Origin: Balaenoptera acutorostrata | Lineage: Eukaryota; Chordata; Mammalia; Artiodactyla; Balaenopteridae | DNA length: 64,000 bases | Direction of reading: 5' to 3' | Assembly: GCF_949987535.1 (NCBI RefSeq) | Contig: NC_080080.1 | Location: 65,501,006-65,565,005 of the forward strand | Position numbers and translations under genes: made by a program | Part shown: one piece after another, positions 10,561 to 22,695 of the stretch | Position numbering within the stretch: position 1 is the stretch's first letter | Layout of the letters: each line of letters starts with the position of its first letter | Notes under the pieces: generated by a model | Told to the model about the DNA's origin: nothing | What the model saw: only the letters and a program-made list of their open reading frames with translations | Databases searched by the model: none

Positions 10561-12739
10561 CTCTTCTTTCTGCAATGCTGCCCTCTCTGTCTGGCAAACT
10601 CCTCATGATACTTCCAGGCACTGCTTCATGTTACTTTTTTTTCTATAACTTCTCTTGTAATATTTCCCCTCCCCTTTACCTCACAGCAAAGAAATAAAAA
10701 AAGATTAATTAAGGTGTTGACTAAGGTATAATTTTCCCATAGTGCTCTTTTACACCTCCAGGACAGCATGCATCACATTATATATTATATCATAGATATT
10801 CGTCTACCTCTGCTGTTCCCACCAGACTATGGAGACCTCAAGGGCTGTTGCCCGCTTTGTATTCTAGAGAACAGTGCTTGAAATGCAACACATGTAGGTG
10901 CTCATTAAGGGTCTGTTCAATCAAGTGTTTGTCTTCCTCTATACTAGTCCTGAATGACTGCTCATTCATCCAGCTCTTAAAACACAGCACATTATTAGTA
11001 TTGCAGGGAATTAGACAAAGAAAAACAGGACCAGAAAATATAGCAGTACTAACAGGAACAGGGGCAGTGCCACTTATGACATTTCTCAATCAGCTTCTCT
11101 GTGAATAACAACTGGGTATCACACTGCCAGGCTAAATGAAAACATTCTAAATCATATAGATTTTTGACCCAAATATTTAGTCAACAATACATGGAATTAA
11201 TGTTTACTTCCTCCCTCCAAATCTAAAAAGTGAGCAAAGATATCAGGAGAACAAAGTCAGACTGAGAACAGGGTACAGCAAAGACACTTCCAGAAACTCT
11301 GGAATTGGAAGAGAAGAGCTAAACCTCCATTCTTTTGCACTGTTTCTCAGCTACAACGTGGTTCAGGTAAAGGGACATTTACAACTGTCCCAAGAAAGAG
11401 ACTGTTCCGTTTTCTGCAGTTTTGAACTGGTTTTCATGCTTCCCAAATTAGTTTAGTTTCCCTTGCATTTTGGAGTAAATAATCGTGGTATTTAAATAAA
11501 GTCTAGAAATGGAAAGAAGGTATTGCTAAGATTATTATTTATACGCACTCCATAAGACTATGTTTTAAAATAACTACATAAAGAATCATATTGATTTCCT
11601 TCTTATATAATAGTCCTAACCCCTCTTCAAAGTTCTGTTGTATGTTTTTCAGTAGTGGTTTATGATCTCTTGCCTATTCTTCCTTGTGACTTAGTCTGTT
11701 ATGGATTTGTGTGCCACCAGTCTTTTCACACATTTTCTTTGTAATTCAGGCACTTCTCCAGGATTATCGTCACTCCACATAGCTTGTTACAACGTAAGAG
11801 GGCAAGGATAACTGTCCCGTGGAAGGTTTCAACCCCAACCTTGCTAACAAGGTATGACTTTGCCAATATTTCCAATAAGATGTCAGGATATAAGGGTCTC
11901 ATCCATGCTAAGGGCTGGAGGTTACCCAACAAATGAAGAGACTGGAAGCTTTTGAATGTAAGCTATAAAAATACTTCCATTTTATGAGAGCAGCACAGTT
12001 ATTCAGATGTACTATTATAATGAGCTATATGACAAAAAGAAGACACAGAAGAGAAGCAAAAGTCTTGGTTAATGAGCTGACTGTACAGCCAAAGGAAGAT
12101 AAGGCACATACGTCTGTTTCTGAGTTTGCAGTGTAATTGCTAACATATTTTTGATAGCAAGACAAATTTTCAAATTGTGCACAGATTAAGGAAATGGGTG
12201 AGTGCACTAGGAATTTAAAATCGGTCTAAAGGGAGGTGTAGGGTAGCCAAGTCATACCACTGAAACAACTCATTTTCTGTTTGAAACATTTCCCTTCATT
12301 TTGTTTCATTTTCTAAAGGTCTCTTTAGCTCATTAAAACATCTTTCTGTTTCTACTTGTTAAAGATTTCCTGGTTCTTTTTAGCTTACTAGTTTTTTCAT
12401 CCAATGAGCAGAAATAGCAGAAAAATTGGCAAGTGAAATAATGATGAGATAAAAAGTAGAGAGAGAGGAAACTGAGAGCATTTCATTTAGGTGGGGTTCA
12501 TGTTGCTACTGGAGCTTTGAACTCTGTCTCTTGGTACAGCAAGAGGCTGCTGGCTATAGCTGGGGACTCTCAGCCATCATGGGGAAAGACTCCCAGGTCT
12601 GAGAAACTATCTCCTGGACTGCCTCTTCATTTTCAATGTCACTCCTCAGGGTGGATGTCAGTTCATAAACAAACAAAAACACAACCAACCAACCTCAAAA
12701 ACAAAAACAAACAAAAACTCTAAATTGAGTTTTCTAATT
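10561..12739. other. Non-coding sequence, nothing recognised
   Basis: About 2.2 kb with no gene or repeat I can support. There is a short CAAA-rich stretch at 12669-12718. Confidence 0.45.
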
Positions 12740-13680
12740 ACTAAAGTAAAATATATTCAAAACCCAGGACTTGTAAAATATGGTAAAGCACAAAGAAAAA
12801 CAAAAGAAAAGTAATCTATAATTCAATCATTCCGAGACAATTATTTATTCACATTTTGGTGCCTGACTTGTATTTTTCAAAAATCTGTACATATTGTGTA
12901 ATATGTGTAAGTGTATTGGTTTAAAAAATATAGTACCATATTTAATACTGTTTTTTAGCCTGATTTTTCACTTAAATACAATGAAAATTTTCTCATATAA
13001 GTCTTTCAAAGAATGACTATGATGACACAGTAATTGACATATGGCTTTCGCATCTTTTATTTAACCAATATCCTACTCTTGGATATTGTTCTGGTCTGAG
13101 GGGGCTGCCATAACAAAATACAGTCTAGAGTGTGTGGCCTCAGCAACAGAAATTTACTTCCTCACAGTTCTGGGGGCTGGAAGTTTGAGATCAGGGTGTC
13201 AGTATGGTAGACTTGTGGTGAGGACTCTCTTTCTGGCTTGTTGACAGGCACCTTCTCATTGCATCCTCGTGGCAGGGAGGGACAGGTAGAAAGCAAGTTC
13301 TCTGGTGTCTCTTCTTAAAAGGTCACTAATCCTATCAGGAGGGCCCCACTCTCTTGACCTCATCTAAATCTAATTATCTCCCAAAGGTCCCACCTCCAAA
13401 TACCATCATATTTGGAGTTAGGGCTTCAACATATAAATTTGGGGGAGGCACAATTCAGTCCATAGCCAATATTTAAGTTGTCTTCAGTTTGTTCTACTAT
13501 AATAATGTTGTGATAAACATCCTTGGACACACATCTCTGTAAATATAAAAACCTCTTTCTTTGGCATAAATTCATAGAATTGTTGGATGAAAAGATATGT
13601 GCTTTTAGAGGTTTTTTTCTTAGATTAATTTAGGATAACCAAATTATATCCTCAGTTCATTCAAATTTAGATCAGCTTAC
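12740..13680 (-). mobile_element. Old L1 (L1M type) 3' region, split by an LTR
   Basis: Minus-strand L1 3' sequence in two parts, about 12740-13086 and 13469-13680. The halves rejoin at a phrase typical of old L1s: a TTGGATATT block, then GTTGT, then AATAATGTTGTGATAAACATCC, read on the plus strand with a base or two of divergence. The break is filled by the MLT1 LTR at 13087-13468, so the LTR is the younger of the two. Confidence 0.6.
13087..13468 (-). mobile_element. MLT1-type LTR (ERVL-MaLR), solo
   Basis: The plus strand reads as the reverse complement of an MLT1 LTR: GGGCTGCCATAACAAAATAC near the start and ATTTGGAGTTAGGGCTTCAA near the end. It starts TG and ends CA, with ATAT on both sides as a remnant of the target duplication. 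It is a solo LTR with no internal viral genes. The subfamily is not determined. Confidence 0.8.
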
Positions 13681-14599
13681 AAATAATTACTAAGTGCAAG
13701 TTACTCTAAGTACAAAAAAAATTAGATAATTCTTGCTCCCAAGGAGTCGACAGTCTGGACCAAAGGATGAGGGATGGAGATGGGTCAAGTGAACTAACAA
13801 GGAGAGTTGAAGCACCCTTATTTTCCCTCTCCCCTCTGCAGAGTCAGTTCATCTCAGCAGAACGCACAGCTTTATAATTTGTTATACATATTGTCAATCT
13901 ACCTTCTAGAAAGCTTATGATGTCCTACTGGCAGAAAAGAGAGCCCACTTTCCAAAGGGTCTGTTCAGCTTTGAAAATTTACTGGACTGAATTTAACTTT
14001 CAACTGCTCCCATCACTGTTCTTCTCTAAAACTGTTAGTAATCAGTTTGCTGGCTCAGTGCCTAGAACTATTCCAAATGACAATAGACATATCCTTCATT
14101 AGATGGAGAAAGATGATAAAATACATGCATTCCCCACAAATACCCTGTTCAGAGGTACAATGAAGAAGTAAAAATTTTAAATATTTAATATTTCTTGCCT
14201 ACAGTTTAATTTTGGAATAATCTCACGGGCGGGAAACCATTGATGCAACCAAAAGTTTAATTTTCTTATCTAAAATATGGCTTGCTTTAATGGAGAAGGG
14301 GAAGGATTGATTTTCTAGAGATGTTAAGTGAAACTAAACCTTAAACAACTTTGTGGAAGTGATTTTGACATCTCCAGTGTTAAGAAAAATAAGTAACATT
14401 TCTTTGGTGCTAAAGCTCTCAAATCTAAACCATTTCTCTTTATAATAAAGATTTTTTTTTTTGCAGAATGATAGCCTGTGACTTCTTAATAAAGGGAAGA
14501 GAAAGTAATATACTTATTGCGTGTTGGGTATTATGCTAGATTCTTTCATTTATATTATCTCAGGAAATTGCTTTTATTTCTTACAACTGCCTTATACAG
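13681..14599. other. Non-coding sequence, nothing recognised
   Basis: No gene or repeat that I can support. Confidence 0.45.
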
Positions 14600-14797
14600 T
14601 AGGGTTATCAAATTTAGCAAAAAAAAAAAAAAAAAAAAAGGAAGCCCAGTTAATCTGAATTTCAGACACTCAGCAAATAAAATTTTTAGTATAAGTATGT
14701 CTCATGCAATATTTGGGACAACCTTATGCTAAAAATCATTATTCATCTGAAATTCAAATTTAATTTGGCATCTTCTGTTTTATTTGGCAATCATAGG
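14600..14797. mobile_element. Palindromic MITE-like DNA-transposon relic
   Basis: The two halves are inverted repeats. The left half has CCCAGTTAATCTGAATTTCAG and AAATTTTTAGTATAAG; the right half has the matching CTTATGCTAAAAATCATT and CTGAAATTCAAATTTAATTT. The ends TAGGGTTATCAAAT and ATTTGGCAATCATA are imperfect inverted repeats. An A-run of about 21 lies inside the left arm. I recognise the type as a widespread palindromic mammalian element but cannot name it with certainty. Confidence 0.65.
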
Positions 14798-14804
14798 TTG
14801 TTAT

Positions 14805-14877
14805 GTGATTCACATTTTACTTTCCATACCATGGAAAGTACATCATAGGTGATTCACGTTTTACTTTCCATACCATG
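14805..14877. repeat. Local direct duplication, period 44 bp
   Basis: A 29-bp block beginning GTGATTCAC and ending CCATACCATG occurs at 14805-14833 and 14849-14877 with one difference. Confidence 0.9.
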
Positions 14878-15959
14878 AAAATGAAATGGCAGGGAAAGAA
14901 ATCAAATAAAGTTGCCACTGTTTGTCTTAAAAGATCTGGACTCTCACAAATTAAAGCATTAGTTCTCTTCCAACCTTCATTTTCAAAATCTTATGGCATA
15001 TTTAGCTTACTTTCTTTATCTTCACTTTGATTTAAGTTTTTGCAAAATGATACATTCACTGTTTTCCATTTCTAAGCCAAGGCACACATTAAATGGGGAA
15101 ATAGCTATACAACTGGCGTTGAAATATTAATTCATTTAAAGATTGATTTTCCTGGCCATAACCACACACTCATATTTAATTTACGGAACTGCGGGTACAC
15201 AATAAAAATACAAAGAGGACAGTGATACACAACATCCTCAAGTAAGATTATGAAATACGGCCATTACACTATGATAAGAAGGCAGAGCAAATAAAAGGGC
15301 AGGAGGCTACTTGGGAGCAGAAAAGGCGAAGCTCTAACTCTTAAGGGAAAGGTACTTAGAACCTGAATAAAGGAAAGAAGAAAGAAGTATTAATTCCCAG
15401 GCGCAAGATGTAAAAATCACGATCAGGTAGAGGGTGAGGATTTACTTTTAATCTGCCCAAGTGAACGGATCCAGGGAGTGATCGTGGGATAATACGTGCA
15501 CGTGGGGGACTGTCTGACAAGTCACAGCCAAGCCTTTTAGCCTCTTCACATAATTGCCAGGGAGAGAAAGCTGGTTCAGAATGTTCCATGACCAAACGTC
15601 CTAGGGTGGGCTTGGGAAACCCTACCATTTCTTGGTTCTCCTCAAGAGCTCTTGTTCAGCCGATTCTGGGTTGGAAAACGTGACCATGACCCTGAGCCTT
15701 TTGCATTTTGGGTCCCTGGATTGTGAGACTGGGGAAACAATCCCATCTGGTATCTGAGGTTCAGTGTGTGCCAGGGGCCTAACTGTTAGGCAGAGGAGGG
15801 CCTGACACCTGAAAGCAGAGTCGGCTGCCAAAGGGAAGGCAGAGCCCATGGGTTTTCCAGGAGCTGGATTCCAGGGTGTCGTGGAGGCCATGCTGTTGAC
15901 AACTGCTTCCTGATGATCTGAGCATGACACCAATCTAACAGGAGACAGATGTCAATTCA
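14878..15959. other. Non-coding sequence, nothing recognised
   Basis: No supportable gene. Overlapping open frames at 15356-15933 on the minus strand have no recognisable domain. Confidence 0.45.
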
Positions 15960-16560
15960 ATGACCCCCACCAGCTGCAACGCTGACAAGGACTCCAGAGG
16001 AGGGACTCACTGAAAAATGAGTAAGTGTTGGCCAAGCAAAAAGGGTAGGAAGAGAATTCTGAGCAGAAGCCAGAGCCGTGGCCAAAGGCCTGGGCGAGGA
16101 AAGCCTTGCACGTTCCAGGGGTGGAAGGGAGGCCCCGGGGCTGGTGCAGAGAGCACAGCAGGAGACGGAGACAGACAGCAGGCGCTGCCAGCCGCACGGG
16201 GATTTGCCTTAACCGCGTGAAGCTGTCCAAGAAGGGGGCTGGCAGCATCAGATTGGCAGGTTGGAAGCTCACTCTGCCTGCAAGGTGGAGAGCAGACCAG
16301 AAGCGGGGTCCCATGCATGCAGAAGGCAGGGCTGCTGGGGTGGCAGCCTGTGGGACTAGCTAGGACAGGTGATGGTGATGGGGAAGGGGTCAGAGCTGGG
16401 GAGCAGTGAGGAGGCAAATCGACAGATCTGGTGATAGATTCCACAGATTCAGTAAGGGGAGCTTCGAGGGACCTGGGGTTTCCTGCTTGCCCCGCTGTGA
16501 AGACCAGGATGTTGGTCACTAAGATGGCAAACTCTGGAAACAGAGCAGGCATGGGGATGA
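15960..16560 (-). mobile_element. Probable L2 LINE fragment
   Basis: GC-rich, diverged sequence whose order of short motifs fits an old L2 in reverse: GAGCAGAAGCCAGAG, the GACAGATCTGGTGATAGATT block, a methionine-rich ATGGCAAAC stretch and AACAGAGCAGGCATGGGG. Several open frames overlap on both strands, including one of 181 codons, but they share no domain and look like GC-driven chance. Confidence 0.4.
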
Positions 16561-17689
16561 GAGTGCATTGTTCTTGGAAAGGCTGCGCTTGGGCAATCCA
16601 GAAGGATCTATCCAGGGGGTTGTATATATGGGTTTGGAGCTAAGAAGGACCACAGACGCCATTGGTTAAAGTGTCTATTGCCCGAGGTGTGTCAGAGAGC
16701 AAGGTGCATGTTTGCTGTATAGGGTGGGAGCCAGCAGCACAGAAGGCTTCAAGCCAGAGGACCGGTTCAGGCTCGGCTCTACCTCGTGCAGGCTCAGTGT
16801 CTTCATCTGTTAAGTAAGAATGATGACGCAGGGTGGAGTCTGAGTTCCATGGCTTCATGTATATGAAGGCACACGGTAAACTGTAGAGTCCCGCACCAAC
16901 GCTGAACGGCTTTTGCTGACCATCGCACCAGTGTTGCCCTCTTCCACCTCTGACATTTTCCCTATCTGTTACCTTCTTCTCACCTTCTTTTAGGTAGTAG
17001 GGGCATAGCAATATTGAGGGCCTATTAATTGCCAATCTCATGCTAGATAGTGGGAATATGGCTGGAAGAAAAGACACTTACCCTCCTGACACTTCTATTT
17101 TCAAGGAGGAGAAACCATATCAAACTCATTCTCACATTATAACTCATCAGAAGAGTTCACCAGCAAAGACAGCAACCTCCAGATGATGAGGCGTAGCCTA
17201 GGCTTGAGAGAGACCTATGAAGAAATGCTAAAATAAAGATCACAAAAATAGAAGCATGCACACCAGGAATGGGTAAAAAATGTAAATCTGGAAGATGACT
17301 GTCCTCCTCGTTTAGTTATTTCAGTGTATCTCTAATGTACGCATAGCCTCACTTGGAGATAATGACAAAGTCCAAATTTGGGGTCCTTTGTTTATTTGAG
17401 ACTGAATGGAACTTCACCTCTCTCTTTCCCTTCTGCAAAAGGTCCCCTCAACTAGTTGTACTCTAGATAGTACAAAACAAGATGTCAAGAATTAACAGAA
17501 ATAGAAGAAAAATTCTTTAGCAAATTTATAAGTATCAGTACTTGAAAAGTTATGAGACATTTATAATACAAAGTATTTAGATTAGCTGATGATGTATATA
17601 TAGTGTCTAGGGCAGACCATACACTATTGAGATTAAGTACCTCGGCACAGAGGAGACGCTTTTGTCGAACGTCTGAATCCAACCTTGGT
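16561..17689. other. Mostly unrecognised sequence, possible MIR at 16770-16850
   Basis: Around 16790-16830 there is CAGTGTCTTCATCTGTTAAG, which resembles a reversed MIR core. The remainder is not recognisable to me. Confidence 0.35.
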
Positions 17690-17960
17690 TCATGCACTCA
17701 TTCAACTAACTTTTATCAAGCAAATGCCCGTCATTGGGCTGGGCCTTGGGGATGCCAAGATGAATGGTCCCATGACTGAGCATGGGAGAGAGATAGTGCA
17801 AATAAGTAAGTACAACAGAGTGTGATGAAGGCTCCAAGAGAGGGAAGGAGAGAAGGTGATGAGAACACAGCAGGGAAAACCATGAAATATGATCAGGAGA
17901 GGCTCCGTGGAGGTGGGAAAAGTTTAGGAAGGAGATGAGCTTGGCCATGATGCATTTTTG
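17690..17960 (-). mobile_element. L2 LINE 3' end fragment
   Basis: The sequence starts CACTCATTCAACTAACTTTTA and continues GGGCTGGGCCTTGGGGATGCC, the reverse complement of an L2 3' end. It is diverged, so the far boundary is approximate. Confidence 0.55.
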
Positions 17961-19313
17961 GAAGGAAGATTTCAAGATGTGTTTAAAAAAGTTGGGAAAG
18001 ACTTCTGTGGGGATGTTCTGACGTAAATTAAGAGAAGCAGTTGTCAGGTGAAGAATTATAGCAAAATAGCAAGAGCTGAGGTCCAGAAAAGTTTTCTCCA
18101 CAACCGATGAGAGAAAAGAACGTATAACTGTCATCCATACATGACAACTGTCTCCTGATCTCTGACCCCTCCCAGCTCAGTCTCAGTAAACTTGGCAGCA
18201 AAGGTGTCTCCTTCCCAGCACCAAGATACTGGTGTACCTTCAAAGAGCAGGACTTACTTGTGTCTGGAGATCCAGGAACTAAAAGATCATCTCAGAAGAA
18301 CAAGGTAGCATAAAATATACTTAGAATATGTGGTTTAGGGTCCAGTTTCTCAAGGTCATACTGTGAAACACGCAAGAAGATGAAATGGGTGAGCCCAGCC
18401 TTGCTCACTCATTAGTTTGGACTCCATTTTTCTTTAGTTCCATTCTTCATCTTGAATGCTTCAGAGCCTCTGAATGTTGTCTTCAGAATATAGAAGACTG
18501 GCCATCTTTTCCACTATTTCCTTTAACCATTTTTTCCTGTTACATTTTCTATTAAATTTAATTTTCCTAGGGTTTTCCTTTTGTCTTTTTGGCTCACTGA
18601 TTTTCAATTAGAGTTGATTTTTTTTTCCTTCTTTGCCTCTCTCGCTCTCGCTCTCTTTTCCTTCTTTCCTTCCTTCCATCCCAACTTTTTCCCTCCCTCC
18701 CTCCCTTCCTTCCTTCCTCACTAAAATACTACAATTGCCAGCTGCCACCACCTACTCATGACTTCTCCCCGGTATAATATGACTGAGCAGGGGCAAAGGA
18801 GCAGAGCGTTTAATGCTCAGGCCCCAAAGCTTCTTTCTACATTTCAACTACAATGAAATCTGTGGGAGGACATTTATAATGACTTAGGCAGACAGAAAAT
18901 TAAGGGGTAATACAGATATTTTCCAAAGAAAATATATTTTGATAGGAAAACCCCAGTCACTCTATAAACCAAACCTGTGTTTAATTGTTAAATAAATGTA
19001 CTTAGTAATAAAATACAACAGCATATTTTCAACAGAAGAGATCTGAGATGAGAGGAATGTCATTATCCTCTGTATTTTAAAAAATTAATAAATTGGATGG
19101 TTTTATGACTGGTGTCACCAAGACAATTTCATTCTAGGGAATAGGAGAGCAAGGGCCACACCTTCCTATTGCTTCCACTGTTTCCACAGAGTGTCAGGAA
19201 TTACTGGGGGTTGGGTTCTTCTTTATGGATATGGCTGACACCATAGGTTTGCAGCAGGTATAATCAAAAGGAGTCCAAAACGGTGGTTAGGGAGAATATT
19301 CCATCCCTTTCTT
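17961..19313. other. Non-coding sequence with a CT-rich tract at 18617-18719
   Basis: The polypyrimidine tract contains CTCGCTCTCG and CCTCCCTCCCTCCCTTCC repeats. Nothing else is recognised. Confidence 0.5.
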
Positions 19314-19679
19314 AATAACAGGCACTATTGGGCTTCCCTGGTGGCGCAGTGGTTGAGAATCTGCCTGCCAATGCAGGGGACACGGGTTCGAGCCCTGGTC
19401 TGGGAAGATCCCACATGCCACGGAGCAACTGGGCCCATGAGCCACAATTAGTGAGCCTGTGCGTCTGGAGCCTGTGCTCCACAACAAGAGAGGCTGTGAT
19501 AGTGAGAGGCCCACGCACTGCGATGAAGAGTGACCCCCGCTTGCCACAACTAGAGAAAGCCCTTGCACAGAAATGAAGACCCAACACAGCCATAAATAAA
19601 TAAATTAATTAATTAATTTAAAAAAAAGACTACTCCCTCAATGGGGTCTTTCTTAAAAAAAAATAATAATAGGCATTAT
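19314..19679 (+). mobile_element. CHR-type SINE with 3' extension and TSD
   Basis: A tRNA-Glu-derived SINE starting GGCTTCCCTGGTGGCGCAGTGG (A box) with B box GGTTCGAGCCC, typical of cetaceans. Imperfect 15-bp flanking repeats lie at 19314-19328 and 19665-19679 (13 of 15 identical). Between the SINE's A-rich tail (ending near 19628) and the right repeat are about 30 non-A bases and a second A-run, so extra sequence was probably copied with it. The 82-codon open frame across it is not a gene. Confidence 0.9.
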
Positions 19680-19829
19680 CACAGGTAAAAGATATATCAG
19701 CCAAGAAACTGGACACCAATGGCTATCATAGATTTTGGGTCTCATATTATTATTATTGCCATAATCCTTCTCCTAACATTTGAGGTTCTCAAATCTACTG
19801 AAAGGCAAAAAAAAAGAAAAATGATCTCA
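19680..19829. other. Short non-coding spacer
   Basis: Nothing recognised between the SINE and the MIR. Confidence 0.5.
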
Positions 19830-20075
19830 GCTTAAGACCTTGCCAATTTACTCCCATCTCTGAACTTCTCTTTTTTTATTTGTAAAAAAGGAAAAAAAAC
19901 CCCACAATAATTATACTCACCTTATAGATTTGTTGTCATAATGAATAATTTCCTGAGTGGTTATTAAACTTTCAAATATTAAAGCGCAATAAACCATAAT
20001 GCGTGTAAAGCTTTGACCACCATCTGTGGCATGTGAGAAGCATTCAATAAGAGATAGCTATTGTTACGTTATTGT
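19830..20075 (-). mobile_element. MIR SINE, old
   Basis: Reverse-oriented MIR: CTTCTCTTTTTTTATTTGTAAAAAAGG corresponds to the MIR core, followed by a TTATAGATTTGTTGTCATAATGAATAA region and CATTCAATAAGAGATAGCTATTGTTA at the end. Confidence 0.65.
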
Positions 20076-20579
20076 TACAGAAGAAAACCACATCATCCAA
20101 CTTAATGTCAGCGCAGGTCACAGGACCAGTCCATGGAGGTGTCTGGCCTTCTGAGTTAAGCCACCATGATGATGATTTTCAAAACAAAACGATATTGCGT
20201 ATTACAGGATAAAAGAGGGAAAGAAACCTGCCACTGCATCAGTAGGACTCGGTGAGTAGTAAAACACTACTACCTGTTCCGCCAGCAAGACTGTGAGTAG
20301 ACATCACAGCTGATATGGCACTTGGCACGTCTTAAAAAGAAACTGCTCTTCTTCTCCTTTTCTCCTTCTTTTTCCCCTTCCCCGCCTTCCCCCTCTCCTT
20401 CTAGACTGAACTTGCTTACATGAGTCTACAGAATGAACATATATGATGAATTATTTACTTTTCCTTTTATGGAGAGCAGCCAAGCGTAGTTGAGCACATG
20501 TTTAGAATAATATTAAGTAATACATAAATAAACAATCTATTAGGATAAAAGTCAAGTTAATAAATGAGCCCCTCAAGCA
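20076..20579. other. Non-coding sequence with CT-rich tract at 20349-20403
   Basis: Apart from the polypyrimidine stretch nothing is recognised. Confidence 0.45.
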
Positions 20580-20790
20580 CCCAGTGTTGGGCCTTTGCAT
20601 AATATGCTGTTCCCTCCTCAGGACCACAGCAGGTCATCCTTTATTCCCTGGCTAGGGCCAACTTGTCCTTCAGGTTACATCTTAAATATGATCTCCTCTA
20701 AAAGGCCTCTTGTGATTCTTTACGAATAATTGAGACTTCCCCTCATATATGCTCCTATGCACTCTTTACCAGAGACCTCATGAAACGTTC
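20580..20790 (+). mobile_element. L2 LINE 3' region fragment
   Basis: GGGCCTTTGCATAATATGCT, then CTTGTCCTTCAGGTTACATC and CTCCTCTAAAAGGCCTCTTGTG follow the order of the L2 3' consensus. Confidence 0.6.
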
Positions 20791-22695
20791 CTGAAGTTGC
20801 CGGTTTCCGTAGCGGACTCTTCAGTGTGAAGGTACAGACCGCAAGGGGAGACCGTGAGCCTGGACCTCACTGAGAGCCTGGCACACATAGGCAGAGCTGT
20901 TCGCAAATATTCCTGGCTCTCTGCCTCCCGGGCTCATGGTAGGATGGCCCACTTGCAGTTGTGCTGGGCTGTGCAATGTGCTCTGGCCAGTTAGTTGTGA
21001 GTGGAAGTGACAGGTATCACTTCTGGGCCAGAGCAGTCAACAACCAGTGCAAGATCATACACAGCGCTCTTTCCCTATAGTTCAAAATACACAGAGCCTG
21101 CACAATACTAAGGGCACATTCGCCATGTCCGTTCATGATTGGCTCTCATTATTTGTGTCTTTAGATAAATCAGTTATCATTTCCAAGTACTGCCTTCTTA
21201 TTTGGGAGTTACGCAACCTGAAAGAAATAAATGTAAGAAACAAAGTAGAAGTGCAAAGTATTAGCCACATCCTGGAGCATGTGATTTGAAGGATGCCAGA
21301 AGGCATAACTGCCCCCAAACTGCCAACACGCCTATGTGCTGGTGTGTCTGAGAGGCCTTTATGAAATTTAAGTAAGTTATTTGGGGATGAATTAAAATTA
21401 ATTAATTATTGCCCTAAAATATCTGCCAGCTAATGTGGTCCAGAGAACACTGAGACACAGGATAAAAATGTCTGGAGGGTATGGAGGTGCTTTGACAGAT
21501 TCTCTGGAAAGATAAGGGCAGAATGAAGGCCACGGACACTTAGTTGGGTTACTGCCAGGCAAGGCAGGGCAAAGTCAAAAGCTCCATTTCATGGCTTCAT
21601 CCAGGGTCAGTGTAGCTATTTCCCATTGTGGAACAACCGCTGGACTGTAAGAGGCACCTCTGAGACCATTCTGGGTAAAAAGTAACTTATTGAGCAGTTC
21701 TACTGTCATCAAACAGAGCCATACTTGACAAGACAGCTGAGAGACTGAAAGAATCTAATTTTTTATTTAAGAAGGTTAACCAAATTCCAAAAAATTCAAA
21801 AAAATAGTTTGGGGGATATCTTTTCGGACCTTATTTCATGCCAATAAAAATTAAAAACTTTTTTTGTTTTACAGTTGAAGTGATAGAGACAGACTAGGGA
21901 GATTTTTTCTTCTTTTCTGTTTTTTTGCTTTCAGTAGGAGAAAAATAGTATTCACATTTCTGCTGTTGTAGACACGTTTAACCAGAGAGGTTAAACTCAA
22001 ACCAGTGGCTGCTTGATGAGAATATGTAAAGAAGCAGTAAATAAAGTCAGTACTTGGAGAGGGCAACACTATCAAAAGGTAAATAAAGCGTCACTTTTTT
22101 CAGCACCTGCCATTTTCTATTAGCTGTTCCATAACAACCTGGCAGGGTATATATATCCAAGTTACACGTCAGGCTACTGATGTCCGCAAGGTAGAAAGGC
22201 GATCCTGGGAGAGAGTTTGAGTTCTAAAATCTCTTATGTCACCAAGCCTGCCAATAAAAATAGGATAGGGATAAGAATAACCACATGCCAGATTCTCATC
22301 CTTTAAACTATGTCAGACTTTCGGAAACACTTTGCTTCCACTTTTATGAAACATAGAGGCAGAAAGACATTATTGTGAAGTCCAAAGGTTGGAACCAGAA
22401 AAAACATATGAGCCTACGTCGCTGATATAAAACAAGTCTGCATTTGCTTCCCCACTGAGGGGAGGGAGAAAAGGACAGATTCAGGAATATGCTGAAATCA
22501 AAGCCTGAGAAGTAATCCACTCTTTCCACTCTTAAAGGGTAAAATGTCTGAATAATTAACACTGGTAGAAAAAAGCTTGCAGGGAGATCTGAGGCTTGTT
22601 CCAACCCTTGATAAGAGAAGCATTAACTCTAAGATAATGCACCAGGAGATGGCATTCCCCGAAATCAATGGCAACTTCCAGTCGGTACTCGACTA
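20791..22695. other. Non-coding sequence, nothing recognised
   Basis: About 1.9 kb of left flank to the second L1. I see no supportable gene or repeat. Confidence 0.45.

Noticed and set aside
16007..16552. 181-codon minus-strand frame overlapping other frames on both strands
   Set aside because: GC-rich, diverged L2-like sequence with no domain and no splice or codon signal.
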